From positions 27,683-91,682 of the forward strand of contig NZ_PZKF01000010.1 of the NCBI RefSeq assembly GCF_003034995.1: DNA of 64,000 nucleotides, written 5' to 3'. Source of the DNA: Phaeovulum veldkampii DSM 11550 (lineage in GTDB: Bacteria; Pseudomonadota; Alphaproteobacteria; Rhodobacterales; Rhodobacteraceae). This document shows, piece after piece, positions 13,524 to 23,801 of the stretch. The notes under the pieces are model-generated. The model did not search any database. It was not told the DNA's origin and saw nothing but the letters and a program-made list of their open reading frames with translations. Both the position numbers and the translations under genes were made by a program. Numbering within the stretch: position 1 is the first letter of the stretch; each line of letters starts with the position of its first letter.

Positions 13524-14396
13524 ATGAGCAAGAAACATCCGATCATCTCTGTCACCGGCTCCTCGGGCGCCGGCACCTCCACGGTCAAGCACACCTTCGA
13601 CCAGATTTTCCGCCGCGAGGGCGTTAAGGCCGTGTCCATCGAGGGCGATGCCTTCCACCGCTACAACCGCGCCGACATGAAGGCCGAACTTGACAAGCGT
13701 TACGCTGCGGGCGATCCGACGTTTTCGCATTTCTCCTATGAAGCCAATGAGTTGGGCGAGCTGGAGCGGGTATTCCGCGAATATGGCGAGACCGGCAAGG
13801 GGCGCACCCGACACTATGTCCACGACGCCGCCGAGGCCGAAAAATACGGCGTGGCGCCAGGGCATTTCACCGATTGGGCGCCGTTTGATAACGGGTCGGA
13901 CGTGCTGTTCTACGAAGGTCTGCACGGCTCGGTCGTGAACGACGAGGTGAACCTTGCCGCGCTGGCCGATCTGAAGATCGGGGTGGTGCCCGTCGTGAAC
14001 CTCGAATGGATCCAGAAAATCCACCGGGACCGGGCACAGCGCGGCTATACCACCGAGGCCGTGACTGATGTGATCCTGCGCCGGATGCATGCCTATGTGC
14101 ATTGCATCGTGCCGCAATTCACTGAAACCGACATCAACTTCCAGCGTGTGCCGGTCGTCGATACCTCGAACCCGTTCGTGGCGCGCTGGATCCCTACCCC
14201 GGATGAGAGCCTCGTGGTGATCCGTTTCAAAAACCCGCGCGGGATTGACTTCCCCTATCTGACCAACATGATCTCCGGATCCTGGATGAGCCGCGCCAAC
14301 TCCATCGTGATCCCCGGCGGCAAGCTGGATATCGCGATGCAACTGATCCTCACCCCGCTGATCGAGCGGCTGGTGCGCGATTCCAAGCGGGCCTGA
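13524..14396 (+). CDS. cbbP: Phosphoribulokinase
   Basis: Phosphorylates ribulose 5-phosphate to RuBP, the CO2 acceptor; it is specific to the Calvin cycle. It has 290 residues, the length of the octameric proteobacterial type. The P-loop GSSGAGTST (residues 12-20) is at the N-terminus, followed by [12 protein letters not shown]. It is the second gene of the operon, with cbbF 5 bases before it and cbbT 8 bases after it. Confidence 0.97.
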   Translation: MSKKHPIISVTGSSGAGTSTVKHTFDQIFRREGVKAVSIEGDAFHRYNRADMKAELDKRYAAGDPTFSHFSYEANELGELERVFREYGETGKGRTRHYVHDAAEAEKYGVAPGHFTDWAPFDNGSDVLFYEGLHGSVVNDEVNLAALADLKIGVVPVVNLEWIQKIHRDRAQRGYTTEAVTDVILRRMHAYVHCIVPQFTETDINFQRVPVVDTSNPFVARWIPTPDESLVVIRFKNPRGIDFPYLTNMISGSWMSRANSIVIPGGKLDIAMQLILTPLIERLVRDSKRA

Positions 14397-14404
14397 GGAA
14401 CGAC

Positions 14405-16378
14405 ATGAAAGACCTTGATATGACGCAAGAAAAGCATATGGCCAACGCAATCCGCGCGCTTGCGATGGATGCGGTTCAAAAAGCCAATTCGGGCCATCCT
14501 GGGATGCCGATGGGCATGGCCGATGTGGCGACCGTCCTGTTCAACCGCTTCATGAAGATCGACCCCAAGGCGCCGAAATGGGCCGACCGCGACCGCTTTG
14601 TGCTGTCGGCCGGTCATGGGTCGATGCTGATCTATGCGTTGAACCATCTGATTGGCTATGCCGACATGGACATGGACCAGTTGCGCGCCTTCCGCCAGCT
14701 TGGCTCGCGCACCGCCGGCCACCCGGAATATGGCCATGCCGACGGGATCGAGGTCACCACCGGCCCGCTGGGCCAGGGCATTGCGACCGCGGTGGGCATG
14801 GCGCTGGCAGAACGCCTGAAAAACGCCCGCTACGGCAATGATCTGGTGGACCATTTCACCTATGTCATCGCCGGTGACGGCTGCCTGATGGAGGGTATCA
14901 GCCACGAGGCGATCGACCTTGCGGGCCATCTGGGTCTGGGCCGTCTGATCGTGATGTGGGACGACAACAAGATCACCATCGACGGCGACACTGAACTGGC
15001 CACCTCGACCGACCAGAAGGCACGCTTTGCGGCCTCTGGCTGGCATGTGGCCGAGGTCGATGGCCACGACATGGAGGCGGTCGCCGCCGCGATCGAGGCT
15101 GCACGCAAGGATGCGCGCCCCTCGCTGATCGCCTGCCGCACCATCATCGGCTTTGGCGCGCCCAACAAGCAGGGCAGCCATGACGTTCACGGCGCCCCAC
15201 TGGGTGACGCCGAAATTGCCGCGGCCCGCGAATTCCTGGGTTGGACCCACGGGCCTTTCGAAATCCCCGCCGAAATCTACGCTGCCTGGGGCCGGGTGGC
15301 ATCGCGCGGGGCTACGGCGCGGGCTGAATGGGAGGCACGTCTGCAAGCGTCGCCCGCCCGCGCCGACTTTATTTCCGCCGAAGCGGGTGACGTTTCGGCG
15401 CTCGCCCCGGCGATTGCGGCCTACAAGGCGAAACTTTCGGCCGACAAGCCGAAGGTCGCCACCCGCAAGGCCAGCGAAATGGCGCTGGAGGTGGTGAACG
15501 GCACCCTGCCCTTCACCATCGGCGGCTCGGCCGACCTGACCGGGTCGAACCTGACCCGCTCGAAGGGAATGAAATCAGTGGTTCCGGGTGATTTCTCGGG
15601 CAATTACATGCACTACGGCATCCGCGAATTCGGCATGTCAGCCGCGATGAACGGGATCGCGCTGCACGGCGGCTTCAAGCCCTACGGCGGCACCTTCTTT
15701 GTATTCTCCGACTATTGCCGCCCGGCGATCCGGCTGTCGGCCCTGATGGGCGTGCCCGTGACCTACGTCATGACGCATGACTCGATCGGCCTTGGCGAAG
15801 ACGGCCCGACCCACCAGCCGGTGGAACATCTGGCCGCCAACCGTGCCATTCCGAACCTGCTTGTGATCCGCCCCTGCGACGCGGTGGAAACCGCCGAAGC
15901 CTGGGAAATGGCGATTCAATCGACCGCAACGCCGGTCATGCTGGTGCTGTCGCGCCAGAATCTGCCGCTTGTGCGGGTCGATCACACCGCCGAAAACCTG
16001 ACCGCGAAAGGCGCCTATCTGCTGCGTGATCCGGGCACCCGCGATGTGACGCTGATCGCCACCGGCTCCGAGGTGGAACTGGCGCTGGCTGCGGCCGATC
16101 AACTGGCTTCCGAAGGGATCAAGGCAGCCGTCGTTTCGGCCCCCTGCTTTGAAGCCTTTGCGGCGCAATCCGACGCCTACCGCGCAACGGTGCTGGGCAC
16201 CGCGCCGCGCGTAGGCTGCGAGGCGGCGCTGCGGATGGGCTGGGATCTGTTCCTCGGGCCGCAAGACGGCTTTGTGGGCATGTCCGGTTTTGGCGCCTCA
16301 GCCCCTGCCCCGGCACTGTACAAACACTTCAATATCACCGCCGAGGCCATTGTCGCCAAAGCGAAAAACCTGATCTGA
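14405..16378 (+). CDS. cbbT: Transketolase
   Basis: Thiamine-diphosphate enzyme that transfers two-carbon units in the regenerative part of the Calvin cycle. It has 657 residues. The N-terminus contains [15 protein letters not shown], the thiamine/metal motif starts at [13 protein letters not shown], and the central domain has [14 protein letters not shown]. The start ATG follows GAGGAACGAC, and [20 protein letters not shown] matches family starts. It is the third gene of the cbb operon, co-directional and closely spaced. Confidence 0.97.
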   Translation: MKDLDMTQEKHMANAIRALAMDAVQKANSGHPGMPMGMADVATVLFNRFMKIDPKAPKWADRDRFVLSAGHGSMLIYALNHLIGYADMDMDQLRAFRQLGSRTAGHPEYGHADGIEVTTGPLGQGIATAVGMALAERLKNARYGNDLVDHFTYVIAGDGCLMEGISHEAIDLAGHLGLGRLIVMWDDNKITIDGDTELATSTDQKARFAASGWHVAEVDGHDMEAVAAAIEAARKDARPSLIACRTIIGFGAPNKQGSHDVHGAPLGDAEIAAAREFLGWTHGPFEIPAEIYAAWGRVASRGATARAEWEARLQASPARADFISAEAGDVSALAPAIAAYKAKLSADKPKVATRKASEMALEVVNGTLPFTIGGSADLTGSNLTRSKGMKSVVPGDFSGNYMHYGIREFGMSAAMNGIALHGGFKPYGGTFFVFSDYCRPAIRLSALMGVPVTYVMTHDSIGLGEDGPTHQPVEHLAANRAIPNLLVIRPCDAVETAEAWEMAIQSTATPVMLVLSRQNLPLVRVDHTAENLTAKGAYLLRDPGTRDVTLIATGSEVELALAAADQLASEGIKAAVVSAPCFEAFAAQSDAYRATVLGTAPRVGCEAALRMGWDLFLGPQDGFVGMSGFGASAPAPALYKHFNITAEAIVAKAKNLI

Positions 16379-16393
16379 GACGAGGGGAATACC

Positions 16394-17395
16394 ATGACTG
16401 TCAAAGTTGCCATCAACGGCTTCGGCCGCATCGGCCGCAACGTGCTGCGCGCGATCATCGAATCCGGCCGCACCGATATTGAAGTTGTTGCGATCAACGA
16501 TCTGGGTCCGGTTGAAACCAACGCCCACCTGCTGCGTTTCGACAGTGTTCACGGCCGCTTCCCCGGCACCGTGACCACCACCGCCGACACGATCGACGCT
16601 GGCCGCGGCCCGATCCGGGTGACCGCGATCCGCGACCCGAAAGAGCTGCCCTGGGGCGACGTCGATGTGGCGATGGAATGCACCGGCATCTTTACCGCCC
16701 GCGACAAGGCCGCCTATCACCTTGAAAACGGCTCGAAACGGGTTCTGGTTTCGGCGCCCGCCGACAATGCCGACAAGACCATCGTCTTCGGTGTGAACCA
16801 CAACACGCTGACCTCCGCCGATCTGGTCGTGTCGAACGCGTCCTGCACCACCAACTGCCTGTCGCCGGTGGCCAAGGCCCTTAACGATGCGATTGGCATG
16901 ACCAAGGGCTTCATGACCACGATCCACTCCTACACCGGCGACCAGCCGACGCTGGACACGATGCACAAGGATCTGTATCGCGCCCGCGCTGCGGCGCTGT
17001 CGATGATCCCGACCTCGACCGGGGCCGCCAAGGCCGTGGGTCTGGTGCTGCCGGAACTGAAGGGCAAACTGGATGGCGTGGCGATCCGGGTTCCGACCCC
17101 GAACGTCTCGGTGGTGGACCTCGTGTTCGAAGCCAGCCGCGACACCACCGTGGCCGAGGTGAACGCCGCGATCCGCGCCGCCGCTGATGGCCCGATGAAG
17201 GGCATTCTGGGCTACACCGACCAGCCGAATGTCTCCAGCGACTTCAACCACGACAGCCATTCCTCGGTCTTCCACATGGACCAGACCAAGGTGCTGGACG
17301 GCCGCATGGTCCGCATCCTGTCGTGGTATGACAACGAATGGGGCTTCTCGAACCGCATGGCCGATACCGCCGTGGCAATGGGCAAACTGATCTGA
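16394..17395 (+). CDS. cbbG: Glyceraldehyde-3-phosphate dehydrogenase (Calvin-cycle copy)
   Basis: Reduces 1,3-bisphosphoglycerate to glyceraldehyde 3-phosphate after phosphoglycerate kinase. It has 333 residues. The Rossmann motif is [14 protein letters not shown], and the active-site sequence [12 protein letters not shown] holds the catalytic cysteine. A GAGGGG ribosome-binding site precedes the ATG. No phosphoglycerate kinase gene is in the window; in relatives it lies elsewhere, so the cycle depends on an unlinked pgk. Confidence 0.97.
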   Translation: MTVKVAINGFGRIGRNVLRAIIESGRTDIEVVAINDLGPVETNAHLLRFDSVHGRFPGTVTTTADTIDAGRGPIRVTAIRDPKELPWGDVDVAMECTGIFTARDKAAYHLENGSKRVLVSAPADNADKTIVFGVNHNTLTSADLVVSNASCTTNCLSPVAKALNDAIGMTKGFMTTIHSYTGDQPTLDTMHKDLYRARAAALSMIPTSTGAAKAVGLVLPELKGKLDGVAIRVPTPNVSVVDLVFEASRDTTVAEVNAAIRAAADGPMKGILGYTDQPNVSSDFNHDSHSSVFHMDQTKVLDGRMVRILSWYDNEWGFSNRMADTAVAMGKLI

Positions 17396-17424
17396 ACGTC
17401 GGATCAAGCTGAGGAACAACAGAC

Positions 17425-18489
17425 ATGGCACTGATTACGCTTCGTCAACTGCTCGACCACGCCGCCGAATATGGCTATGGCGTGCCGGCGTTCAACATCA
17501 ACAACATGGAACAGGGTCTGGCGATCATGGAGGCCGCCAAGGCCTGTGACGCCCCGGTCATCATCCAGGCGTCGCGCGGCGCCCGCAACTACGCCAACGA
17601 CATCATGCTGGCCAAGATGATCGAGGCTTTGGCCGCGATTTATCCCGACATTCCGCTCTGCATGCATCAGGACCACGGCAACAACGAGGCCACCTGCATG
17701 TCGGCGATCCGTCACGGCTTCACTTCGGTGATGATGGACGGCTCGCTGATGGGCGATGCCAAGACCCCGGCCAGTTATGAATACAACGTCGACATCACCC
17801 AGCGCGTCAGCCAGATGGCGCATTGGGTCGGCGCCTCGGTCGAGGGCGAGCTGGGCGTTCTGGGCAGCCTTGAAACCGGCGAATCCGAGGCCGAGGATGG
17901 CCACGGCGCCGAAGGCAAGCTGGACCATTCCCAACTGCTGACCGATCCCGATCAGGCGGTGGACTTTGTGAAAAAGACCAAGGTCGATGCCCTGGCCATC
18001 GCCTGCGGCACCAGCCACGGCGCCTACAAATTCTCGCGCAAGCCCGATGGCGAGATCCTGGCCATGAGCGTGATCGAGGCGATCCACAAGAAACTGCCCG
18101 ACACCCACCTGGTGATGCACGGCTCGTCGAGCGTGCCGCAGGAATTGCAGGACATCATCAACGCTTATGGTGGGGCGATGCCGCAGACCTTTGGCGTGCC
18201 GGTCGAAGAGATCGTGCGCGGCATCAAGATGGGTGTGCGCAAGGTCAATATCGACACCGACTGCCGGATGGCGATGACCGGCCAGTTCCGCAAGATCGCG
18301 ACTGAAAACCCCAAGGAATTCGATCCGCGCAAATTCCTGAAACCGGCCATGGATGCGATGCGCGACCTGTGCAAGCTGCGCCTGGAAGCTTTTGGCACCG
18401 CCGGGAATGCCAGCAAGATCAAGGTCATCGCGCAAGACGATATGGCCAAACGCTATGCCAGCGGGTCGCTTGATCCGAAAACCGCCTGA
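17425..18489 (+). CDS. cbbA: Class II fructose-bisphosphate aldolase
   Basis: Zinc-dependent aldolase that condenses triose phosphates to fructose 1,6-bisphosphate and can also form sedoheptulose bisphosphate. It has 354 residues. Zinc and active-site motifs CMHQDHG and VMHGSSSVP are visible, together with the Calvin-type aldolase sequence [20 protein letters not shown]. It sits between cbbG and cbbM and shares their direction. Confidence 0.96.
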   Translation: MALITLRQLLDHAAEYGYGVPAFNINNMEQGLAIMEAAKACDAPVIIQASRGARNYANDIMLAKMIEALAAIYPDIPLCMHQDHGNNEATCMSAIRHGFTSVMMDGSLMGDAKTPASYEYNVDITQRVSQMAHWVGASVEGELGVLGSLETGESEAEDGHGAEGKLDHSQLLTDPDQAVDFVKKTKVDALAIACGTSHGAYKFSRKPDGEILAMSVIEAIHKKLPDTHLVMHGSSSVPQELQDIINAYGGAMPQTFGVPVEEIVRGIKMGVRKVNIDTDCRMAMTGQFRKIATENPKEFDPRKFLKPAMDAMRDLCKLRLEAFGTAGNASKIKVIAQDDMAKRYASGSLDPKTA

Positions 18490-18510
18490 TCGAACAGGGA
18501 GAGAGGGATA

Positions 18511-19884
18511 ATGGACCAGTCAGCTCGCTACGCGCGGCTCGATTTGAACGAGGCCGACCTGATGGCCGGCGGCAACCACGTTCTGGTTGCCTACATTATG
18601 AAACCGAAAGCCGGCTACGGCTTTCTGGAAACGGCTGCGCATTTCGCCGCCGAAAGCTCGACCGGCACCAACGTCGAAGTCTCGACGACCGACGATTTCA
18701 CCCGCGGTGTCGATGCGCTGGTCTATGAGATCGACGAAGCCGCCGGCCTGATGAAGATCGCCTATCCGGTTGCGCTGTTTGATCGCAACATGATCGACGG
18801 GCGGGCGATGCTGTGCTCGTTCCTGACGCTGACGATCGGCAACAACCAGGGCATGGGCGACGTCGAATACGCCAAGATGCACGACTTCTGGCTGCCGCCC
18901 AGCTACCTGAGCGCGTTTGACGGCCCCACCACCACGATCAAGGATCTGTGGCGCGTGCTGGGTCGCCCCACGGTCGATGGCGGCTTCATCGTCGGCACGA
19001 TCATCAAGCCGAAGCTGGGCCTGCGCCCGAAACCGTTTGCCGATGCCTGCTATGATTTCTGGCTGGGTGGGGATTTCATCAAGAATGATGAACCGCAGGG
19101 CAACCAGATCTTTGCGCCGATGAAGGAAACGGTGCGGCTTGTGGCTGATGCGATGAAGCGCGCACAGGACAAGACCGGGATGGCCAAGCTGTTCTCGTTC
19201 AACATTACCGCCGATGACCACTATGAAATGCTCGCCCGCGGCGAGTTCATTCTGGAAACCTTTGGCGAGAACGCGACCCATGTGGCCTTCCTCGTCGATG
19301 GCTATGTGACCGGCCCGGCCGCGATCACCACCGCGCGCCGCGCCTTCCCGCGCCAGTATCTGCACTATCACCGTGCGGGCCACGGCGCCGTCACCTCGCC
19401 GCAGTCGATGCGTGGCTATACTGCCTTCGTTCTGTCGAAAATGGCGCGTCTGCAAGGTGCCTCGGGTATCCACACCGGGACCATGGGCTTTGGCAAGATG
19501 GAAGGCGAAGCGGCCGACAAGCTGATGGCCTACATGATCACCGACGATGTCGCCGAAGGCCCCTACTTCAAGCAGGACTGGGCGGGCATGAACCCGACCA
19601 CGCCGATCATTTCGGGTGGCATGAACGCGCTGCGGATGCCGGGCTTCTTCAAGAACCTGGGCCATTCGAACCTTATCATGACTGCGGGCGGCGGCGCCTT
19701 TGGCCATATCGACGGCGCCATTGCGGGGGCGACCTCGCTGCGTCAGGCTGAAATGTGCTGGCGTGAAGGCGCCGATCCGGTGCAATTTGCGAAAACCCAC
19801 CGCGAATTCGCCCGCGCCTTCGAAAGCTTCCCGGCCGATGCCGACAAGATCTATCCGGGCTGGCGCGCAGCGCTCGGCGTGTGA
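18511..19884 (+). CDS. cbbM: Form II RuBisCO
   Basis: Homomeric large-subunit-only RuBisCO that fixes CO2 onto RuBP. It has 457 residues, the length of the form II type. Residues align without offset to the Rhodospirillum rubrum enzyme: catalytic K166 in [10 protein letters not shown], carbamylated K191 and metal ligands D193 and E194 in [12 protein letters not shown]. The C-terminal half holds [10 protein letters not shown] and the phosphate-binding [11 protein letters not shown]. Form II enzymes have low CO2 specificity and suit high-CO2 or low-oxygen conditions. No small subunit, form I RuBisCO or CbbQ/CbbO activase gene is in the window. A GGGAGAGAGGG ribosome-binding site precedes the start. 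Confidence 0.99.
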   Translation: MDQSARYARLDLNEADLMAGGNHVLVAYIMKPKAGYGFLETAAHFAAESSTGTNVEVSTTDDFTRGVDALVYEIDEAAGLMKIAYPVALFDRNMIDGRAMLCSFLTLTIGNNQGMGDVEYAKMHDFWLPPSYLSAFDGPTTTIKDLWRVLGRPTVDGGFIVGTIIKPKLGLRPKPFADACYDFWLGGDFIKNDEPQGNQIFAPMKETVRLVADAMKRAQDKTGMAKLFSFNITADDHYEMLARGEFILETFGENATHVAFLVDGYVTGPAAITTARRAFPRQYLHYHRAGHGAVTSPQSMRGYTAFVLSKMARLQGASGIHTGTMGFGKMEGEAADKLMAYMITDDVAEGPYFKQDWAGMNPTTPIISGGMNALRMPGFFKNLGHSNLIMTAGGGAFGHIDGAIAGATSLRQAEMCWREGADPVQFAKTHREFARAFESFPADADKIYPGWRAALGV

Positions 19885-19891
19885 CACCATC

Positions 19892-19915
19892 GCGCCGCCG
19901 GTTCGCCGGCGGCGC
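19892..19915 (+). promoter_or_regulatory. TTCG-loop hairpin between cbbM and rpe
   Basis: A perfect 10-bp stem (GCGCCGCCGG with its complement) closed by TTCG starts 8 bases after the cbbM stop. No T run follows, and rpe starts 24 bases later. It more likely stabilises the cbbM mRNA 3' end against exonucleases, or lowers read-through into rpe, than terminates fully. Confidence 0.7.
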
Positions 19916-19938
19916 CCCCTTCCCATCGGAGAGCCCCC

Positions 19939-20628
19939 ATGTTCGACCGCCGTATCAAGATCGCCCCGTCGATCCTGTCTGCCGATTTCGCCAATTTCGG
20001 CGCCGAATGCCGCGCCATCGAGGCTGAGGGCTGCGATTGGGTCCATGTCGATGTGATGGATGGCCATTTCGTGCCCAACATCACCTTTGGCCCGGCCACC
20101 TGCGCCGCGATCCGCCCGCATATCAAGGGCGTGATGGACGTTCACCTGATGATCGCCCCGGTCGATGCCTATATCGAGGCCTTTGCCAACGCGGGCGCCG
20201 ACATCATCTCGTTCCACCCCGAGGCGGGCGCGCACAGCCACCGCACCTTGCAGGCGATCCGCGCCACCGGCGCCAAGGCCGGTCTGGCGATCAACCCCGG
20301 CACCGGGCTGGATGCGATCGAGCATATGCTCGACCTGTGCGATCTGGTCTGCGTGATGACCGTAAACCCCGGTTTTGGCGGGCAGAAATTCATCCACAGC
20401 CAAGTCGAAAAGGTGCGCCGCCTGCGCGCCATGATCGGCGACCGTCCGATTCACATCGAGATCGACGGCGGTGTGACCCCCGAAACCGCACCTCTGGTGG
20501 CGGCGGCCGGGGCTGACGTTCTGGTGGCAGGCTCGGCCGTGTTCAAGGGCGGGTCGGTCAGCAATACCGCGCCTTATGGCGAAAATATCCGGGCGATCCG
20601 CGCCGCCGCCGAGGCGGCCCGGAGCTGA
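19939..20628 (+). CDS. rpe: Ribulose-phosphate 3-epimerase
   Basis: Interconverts ribulose 5-phosphate and xylulose 5-phosphate, feeding phosphoribulokinase; called CbbE in this context. It has 229 residues. Motifs are PSILSADFANFG, VHVDVMDGHFVPNITFG and MTVNPGFGGQKFI, covering the active-site histidines and aspartates. It is the last gene of the cbb operon proper, with a hairpin before it and a terminator-like hairpin 12 bases after its stop. Confidence 0.97.
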   Translation: MFDRRIKIAPSILSADFANFGAECRAIEAEGCDWVHVDVMDGHFVPNITFGPATCAAIRPHIKGVMDVHLMIAPVDAYIEAFANAGADIISFHPEAGAHSHRTLQAIRATGAKAGLAINPGTGLDAIEHMLDLCDLVCVMTVNPGFGGQKFIHSQVEKVRRLRAMIGDRPIHIEIDGGVTPETAPLVAAAGADVLVAGSAVFKGGSVSNTAPYGENIRAIRAAAEAARS

Positions 20629-20639
20629 AGTCGGGGAGA

Positions 20640-20673
20640 CGCAGGGCAAGTTTTGGGAGGAGCTTGCCCTGCG
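20640..20673 (+). terminator. Terminator-like hairpin at the end of the cbb operon
   Basis: An 11-bp perfect stem (CGCAGGGCAAG and its complement) with a 12-base loop is followed by ACATTTT. It separates rpe from the next coupled gene run starting at 20728, suggesting that the MBL-redoxin-cbbZ-cbbY run has its own promoter or depends on read-through. Confidence 0.7.
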
Positions 20674-20727
20674 ACATTTTGGCGGTCATATTCGCCAGAA
20701 TGAATGCCTGATCGGGGAGGACGGGAC

Positions 20728-21645
20728 ATGCAATTCACGCGCCGTGTGATTCTGCGCAGCGCCGCCGCAGCACTGGCCGCAGCGGGGCTTCCGCACCGGC
20801 TTTGGGCGGCCAACACCCTGACCATGGGGGGCGTCACCCTCGACACCCTGTCCGACGGTCATCTGGTTCTGCCGCGAGATTTCATTCTGGGCGGCCTGCC
20901 CGAGGCAGAGCTTGCCCCCATTCTTGATCGTTACGGCATAACCGGCGATGCGCTGATGCCGCCCTGCAATGTGACCCTGCTGCGCGACGGCACCAACACG
21001 GTGCTGTTCGATGTCGGCTCCGGCCCCGATTTCCAGCCTACCGCCGGCAAACTGGGGGACGCACTGGCGGCGCTGGGGCTGACCCCCGAAGATGTCACAC
21101 ATGTCGTTTTTACCCATGCCCATCCCGATCACCTCTGGGGTCTGCTGGACGAGTTTGACGAGCCGGTCTTTGCCAATGCCACCCATATGATCGGCAAGGC
21201 CGAATGGGACTATTGGATGGACCCGGCCACGGTGGACTCGATCGGCACCTCGCGCACGGCCTTTGCCGTTGGCGCCAGGCGGCGGCTGGAGGCGATGCAA
21301 GATCGTATCGCAACCTTTGGCGATGGCGAGGAAATCCTGCCTGGCATCGCATCGCGCCTCAGCCCCGGCCACACACCGGGCCATATGGCGTTTGAACTGC
21401 GCAGCGGATCAGAGTCGGTGATGGTTGTCGGCGATGCGATCGGCAACCACCATGTCGGCTTTGAACGCCCGCTGTGGAAGTCAGGCTCAGATCAAGACCC
21501 CGACATGGCCGCGCCGACCCGCGCCGCTCTTCTGGATCAGATCGCGACAGGCCAGATGCGGCTGATCGGCTTTCACCTGCCCGAAGGCGGCCTCGGCCGG
21601 GCCGAGAAGACTGCCGACGGCTACCGCTTCGTACCCGAGGTGTAG
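20728..21645 (+). CDS. Tat-exported metallo-beta-lactamase-fold hydrolase
   Basis: MBL-fold protein, probably a periplasmic metallohydrolase; the substrate is unknown. It has 305 residues. The N-terminus MQFTRRVILRSAAAALAAAG looks like a Tat signal. All MBL metal ligands are present: HAHPDH (H130, H132, D134, H135), H219 in PGHTPGH, D236 in VVGDAI and H283 in GFHLP. The frame is open from 20704, but ATG 20728 has GGGGAGG seven bases upstream. Only one base separates its stop from the next gene, a second MBL-fold protein. Related exported MBL proteins occur near sulfur-oxidation (SoxH) and quinoprotein genes, but neither partner is seen here. Confidence 0.85.
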   Translation: MQFTRRVILRSAAAALAAAGLPHRLWAANTLTMGGVTLDTLSDGHLVLPRDFILGGLPEAELAPILDRYGITGDALMPPCNVTLLRDGTNTVLFDVGSGPDFQPTAGKLGDALAALGLTPEDVTHVVFTHAHPDHLWGLLDEFDEPVFANATHMIGKAEWDYWMDPATVDSIGTSRTAFAVGARRRLEAMQDRIATFGDGEEILPGIASRLSPGHTPGHMAFELRSGSESVMVVGDAIGNHHVGFERPLWKSGSDQDPDMAAPTRAALLDQIATGQMRLIGFHLPEGGLGRAEKTADGYRFVPEV

Positions 21646-21646
21646 C

Positions 21647-22591
21647 ATGAAATACATTATGTTTTTCGTTGCCTTGCTGGCTGTTCCCGCGTTCGCCTCC
21701 GAAGATATCCCGGATCAGTATCCGCAATCGGTGCTGTATGAAAAGCCAGTCGAGGTGATCCCGGGCGTGTTCACTGCAATCGGCGCGACCGCCCCCCCGA
21801 CCTACGAAAACTCGGGCCATAACAACAACCTGTCCTTCATCGTGACGGGCGACGGGGTGATCGTGATCAATGCAGGCGCGGCCGCCAGCCTGGCGCGGGC
21901 CCTGCATGACGAGATCAAGGCTGTCACCGATCAGCCCGTGAAACTGGTTATCAATGAAAACGGCCAGGGCCACGCGATGCTGGGCAACAACTACTGGATC
22001 GACCAGGGTGTGCCTGTTCTGGCACATGTCGATGCGGCCGCCGAATTCGATCATTCCTTGCCGCAAGCCTTTGATGCAATGAAGGTTTACAACCGCGACA
22101 AGGCTGAGGGCACGGTGCCCATGGGCCCTACCGAAACCTTCACCGACCGGCGTGACATCACCATGGGGGAGTTCCGGATCGAGGTGCTACACCTTGGCCC
22201 CGCCCATTCGCCCGGCGACACCCAGGTCTGGTTGCCCGATCAGGGTCTGATGATCGCGGGCGACATTGCCTTTCAGGAACGGATGCCCCCGATCTTTGCC
22301 GAGACCTGCACCTCCTGCTGGATCGAAACATGGGAGACGAAGCTGGAGCCGATGGCACCGACCTATGTGATTCCGGGTCATGGCCACCCGACCAATCTTG
22401 CGCAGGTGCGCCGCTATACTCGCGACTACCTCGCCTATCTTCGCAGCAAAATCGCGGAGCACATTGAAAACGGAGGGGATCTTGCCGGCGCCTATTACGT
22501 TGACCAAAGCCCCTATGCGCATCTGGACACGTTCGAGGAACTGGCCACGAAGAATGCCGGCGTGGTCTTTGCGGAAATGGAGTTTGAATAA
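21647..22591 (+). CDS. Exported MBL-fold protein with degenerate metal site
   Basis: 314 residues with a Sec-type signal peptide (MKYIMFFVALLAVPAFA, likely cleavage before SED). The fold is recognisable from NNLSFIVTGDGVIVINAG and PAHSPGDTQVWLPDQG. The canonical HxHxDH is replaced by N105-G-Q107-G-H109-A110, so three of four histidine/aspartate ligands are lost and one is changed. The later ligands remain: H187, D206 and H245 in PGHG. A CxxC motif, C221-T-S-C224, follows the conserved aspartate. The protein may therefore bind one metal, act as a binding or redox partner, or have a different chemistry. It starts one base after the previous MBL gene and overlaps the redoxin gene by one base. 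Confidence 0.8.
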   Translation: MKYIMFFVALLAVPAFASEDIPDQYPQSVLYEKPVEVIPGVFTAIGATAPPTYENSGHNNNLSFIVTGDGVIVINAGAAASLARALHDEIKAVTDQPVKLVINENGQGHAMLGNNYWIDQGVPVLAHVDAAAEFDHSLPQAFDAMKVYNRDKAEGTVPMGPTETFTDRRDITMGEFRIEVLHLGPAHSPGDTQVWLPDQGLMIAGDIAFQERMPPIFAETCTSCWIETWETKLEPMAPTYVIPGHGHPTNLAQVRRYTRDYLAYLRSKIAEHIENGGDLAGAYYVDQSPYAHLDTFEELATKNAGVVFAEMEFE

Positions 22592-23145
22592 TGGCCGTCT
22601 CGCCGCCTGTCTGTGATTTCGGTTGGCCTGCGCCGGGCTTTGATCTGCCCGGCACCGACGGGCAGCGCTGGCGCCTTGATCAGATTTCCGGGCCAAAGGG
22701 CACGTTGGTGATGTTCATCTGCAACCACTGCCCCTATGTGCAATCAATCCTTGACCGCATCCTGCGCGATGCCTCGGCCTTGCAGGCCGAAGGCATCGGC
22801 GTTGTGGCGATCTCGGCCAATGACGCCGCCGACTACCCCGAAGACAGCTTTGACAACATGGCGAAACTGGCGCGCGAACGGGCCTTCCCTTTCCCCTACC
22901 TCTACGATGAAAGTCAATCTGTTGCAAAGGCTTATGGGGCGGTCTGCACCCCCGATTTCTTTGGCTTTGACGCCGGTGGTGGCTTGCAATATCGTGGCCG
23001 GCTGGATGCCTCGGCCAAGCAGGCAGGTGCGCCCGACGCCCGGCGTGAGCTATATGAAGCGATGATGCAAGTCGCCCGCACCGGCAAGGGGCCGGAGCAC
23101 CAGATCCCCTCGATGGGATGTTCGATCAAATGGAAGGATGCCTGA
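22591..23145 (+). CDS. Thioredoxin/AhpC-TSA-like redoxin
   Basis: 184-residue thioredoxin-fold protein without signal peptide, so cytoplasmic. It has the redox motif C44-N-H-C47 (CNHCPYV), a later VCTPDFFGF segment and SMGCSIKWK at the C-terminus, a pattern shared by an AhpC/TSA-like thioredoxin subfamily. The exact partner is unknown. Its ATG overlaps the TAA of the degenerate MBL gene by one base, and its TGA overlaps the cbbZ start by one base, so all three are probably translated in a coupled way. Confidence 0.85.
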   Translation: MAVSPPVCDFGWPAPGFDLPGTDGQRWRLDQISGPKGTLVMFICNHCPYVQSILDRILRDASALQAEGIGVVAISANDAADYPEDSFDNMAKLARERAFPFPYLYDESQSVAKAYGAVCTPDFFGFDAGGGLQYRGRLDASAKQAGAPDARRELYEAMMQVARTGKGPEHQIPSMGCSIKWKDA

Positions 23146-23801
23146 TGAGCCGTGTGCCCGTCATTTTCGACCTCGACGGCACGCTGATTGACAGCGCGCC
23201 CGACATTCACGCGGCCTCGAACGCGGTTCTGTCCGAGGCGGGGCTGCACCCGCTGACGCTGCCACAGGTGCGCAGCTTTGTCGGCAAGGGGGTGCCGCAT
23301 CTGGTCGAATGTCTGCTGCGCGCCTCGGGCGAAGACCCCAATGGCCCACGCAATTCCGAAATTTATGACGCTTTTATAGCACGCTACGAAGATGCTGTCA
23401 CCCTGACCGTGACCTATCCGAATGTCCGCGAAACGCTCGACCGGCTGGCTGCCCTTGGCCATCCGCTGGCGATCTGCACCAACAAGCCGCTGGCGCCGAC
23501 GCGGGCGGTTCTGGCGCATCTGGGCCTGCTGCCGCTGTTTCAGGTGGTGCTGGGCGGCGACAGCCTGCCGGTGCGCAAGCCTGACCCGGCGCCGCTGTTC
23601 AGGGTGCTGGCCGATCTGGGCGCCCCCCGCGCCGTCTATGTCGGCGACAGCGAGGTTGACGCCGCCACCGCGCAGGCCGCCGCCATGCCCTTTGCGCTGT
23701 TCACCGAAGGCTATCGCAAAACCCCGGTCGAGGCGCTGCCGCATGACGTGGCCTTTTCCGATTTCACCGATCTTCCCGCCATTGTGGAGCGTCTTGCATG
23801 A
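23145..23801 (+). CDS. gph: Phosphoglycolate phosphatase (CbbZ-type)
   Basis: HAD-superfamily phosphatase that dephosphorylates 2-phosphoglycolate, the product of RuBisCO oxygenation. It has 218 residues. HAD motif I is FDLDGTLIDS (D9, D11), motif II lies around ICTNKP and the C-terminal motif is VGDSEVDAATAQAA. The frame is open from 23118, but ATG 23145 gives the family N-terminus and overlaps the redoxin stop (TGATG). It overlaps cbbY by four bases. Pairing with cbbY and RuBisCO supports the CbbZ role. Confidence 0.92.
   Translation: MSRVPVIFDLDGTLIDSAPDIHAASNAVLSEAGLHPLTLPQVRSFVGKGVPHLVECLLRASGEDPNGPRNSEIYDAFIARYEDAVTLTVTYPNVRETLDRLAALGHPLAICTNKPLAPTRAVLAHLGLLPLFQVVLGGDSLPVRKPDPAPLFRVLADLGAPRAVYVGDSEVDAATAQAAAMPFALFTEGYRKTPVEALPHDVAFSDFTDLPAIVERLA

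Noticed and set aside
18520..20649. 709-codon open frame on the minus strand
   Set aside because: It is antisense to cbbM and rpe, both certain genes; the product is a low-complexity His/Arg/Gly-rich shadow.
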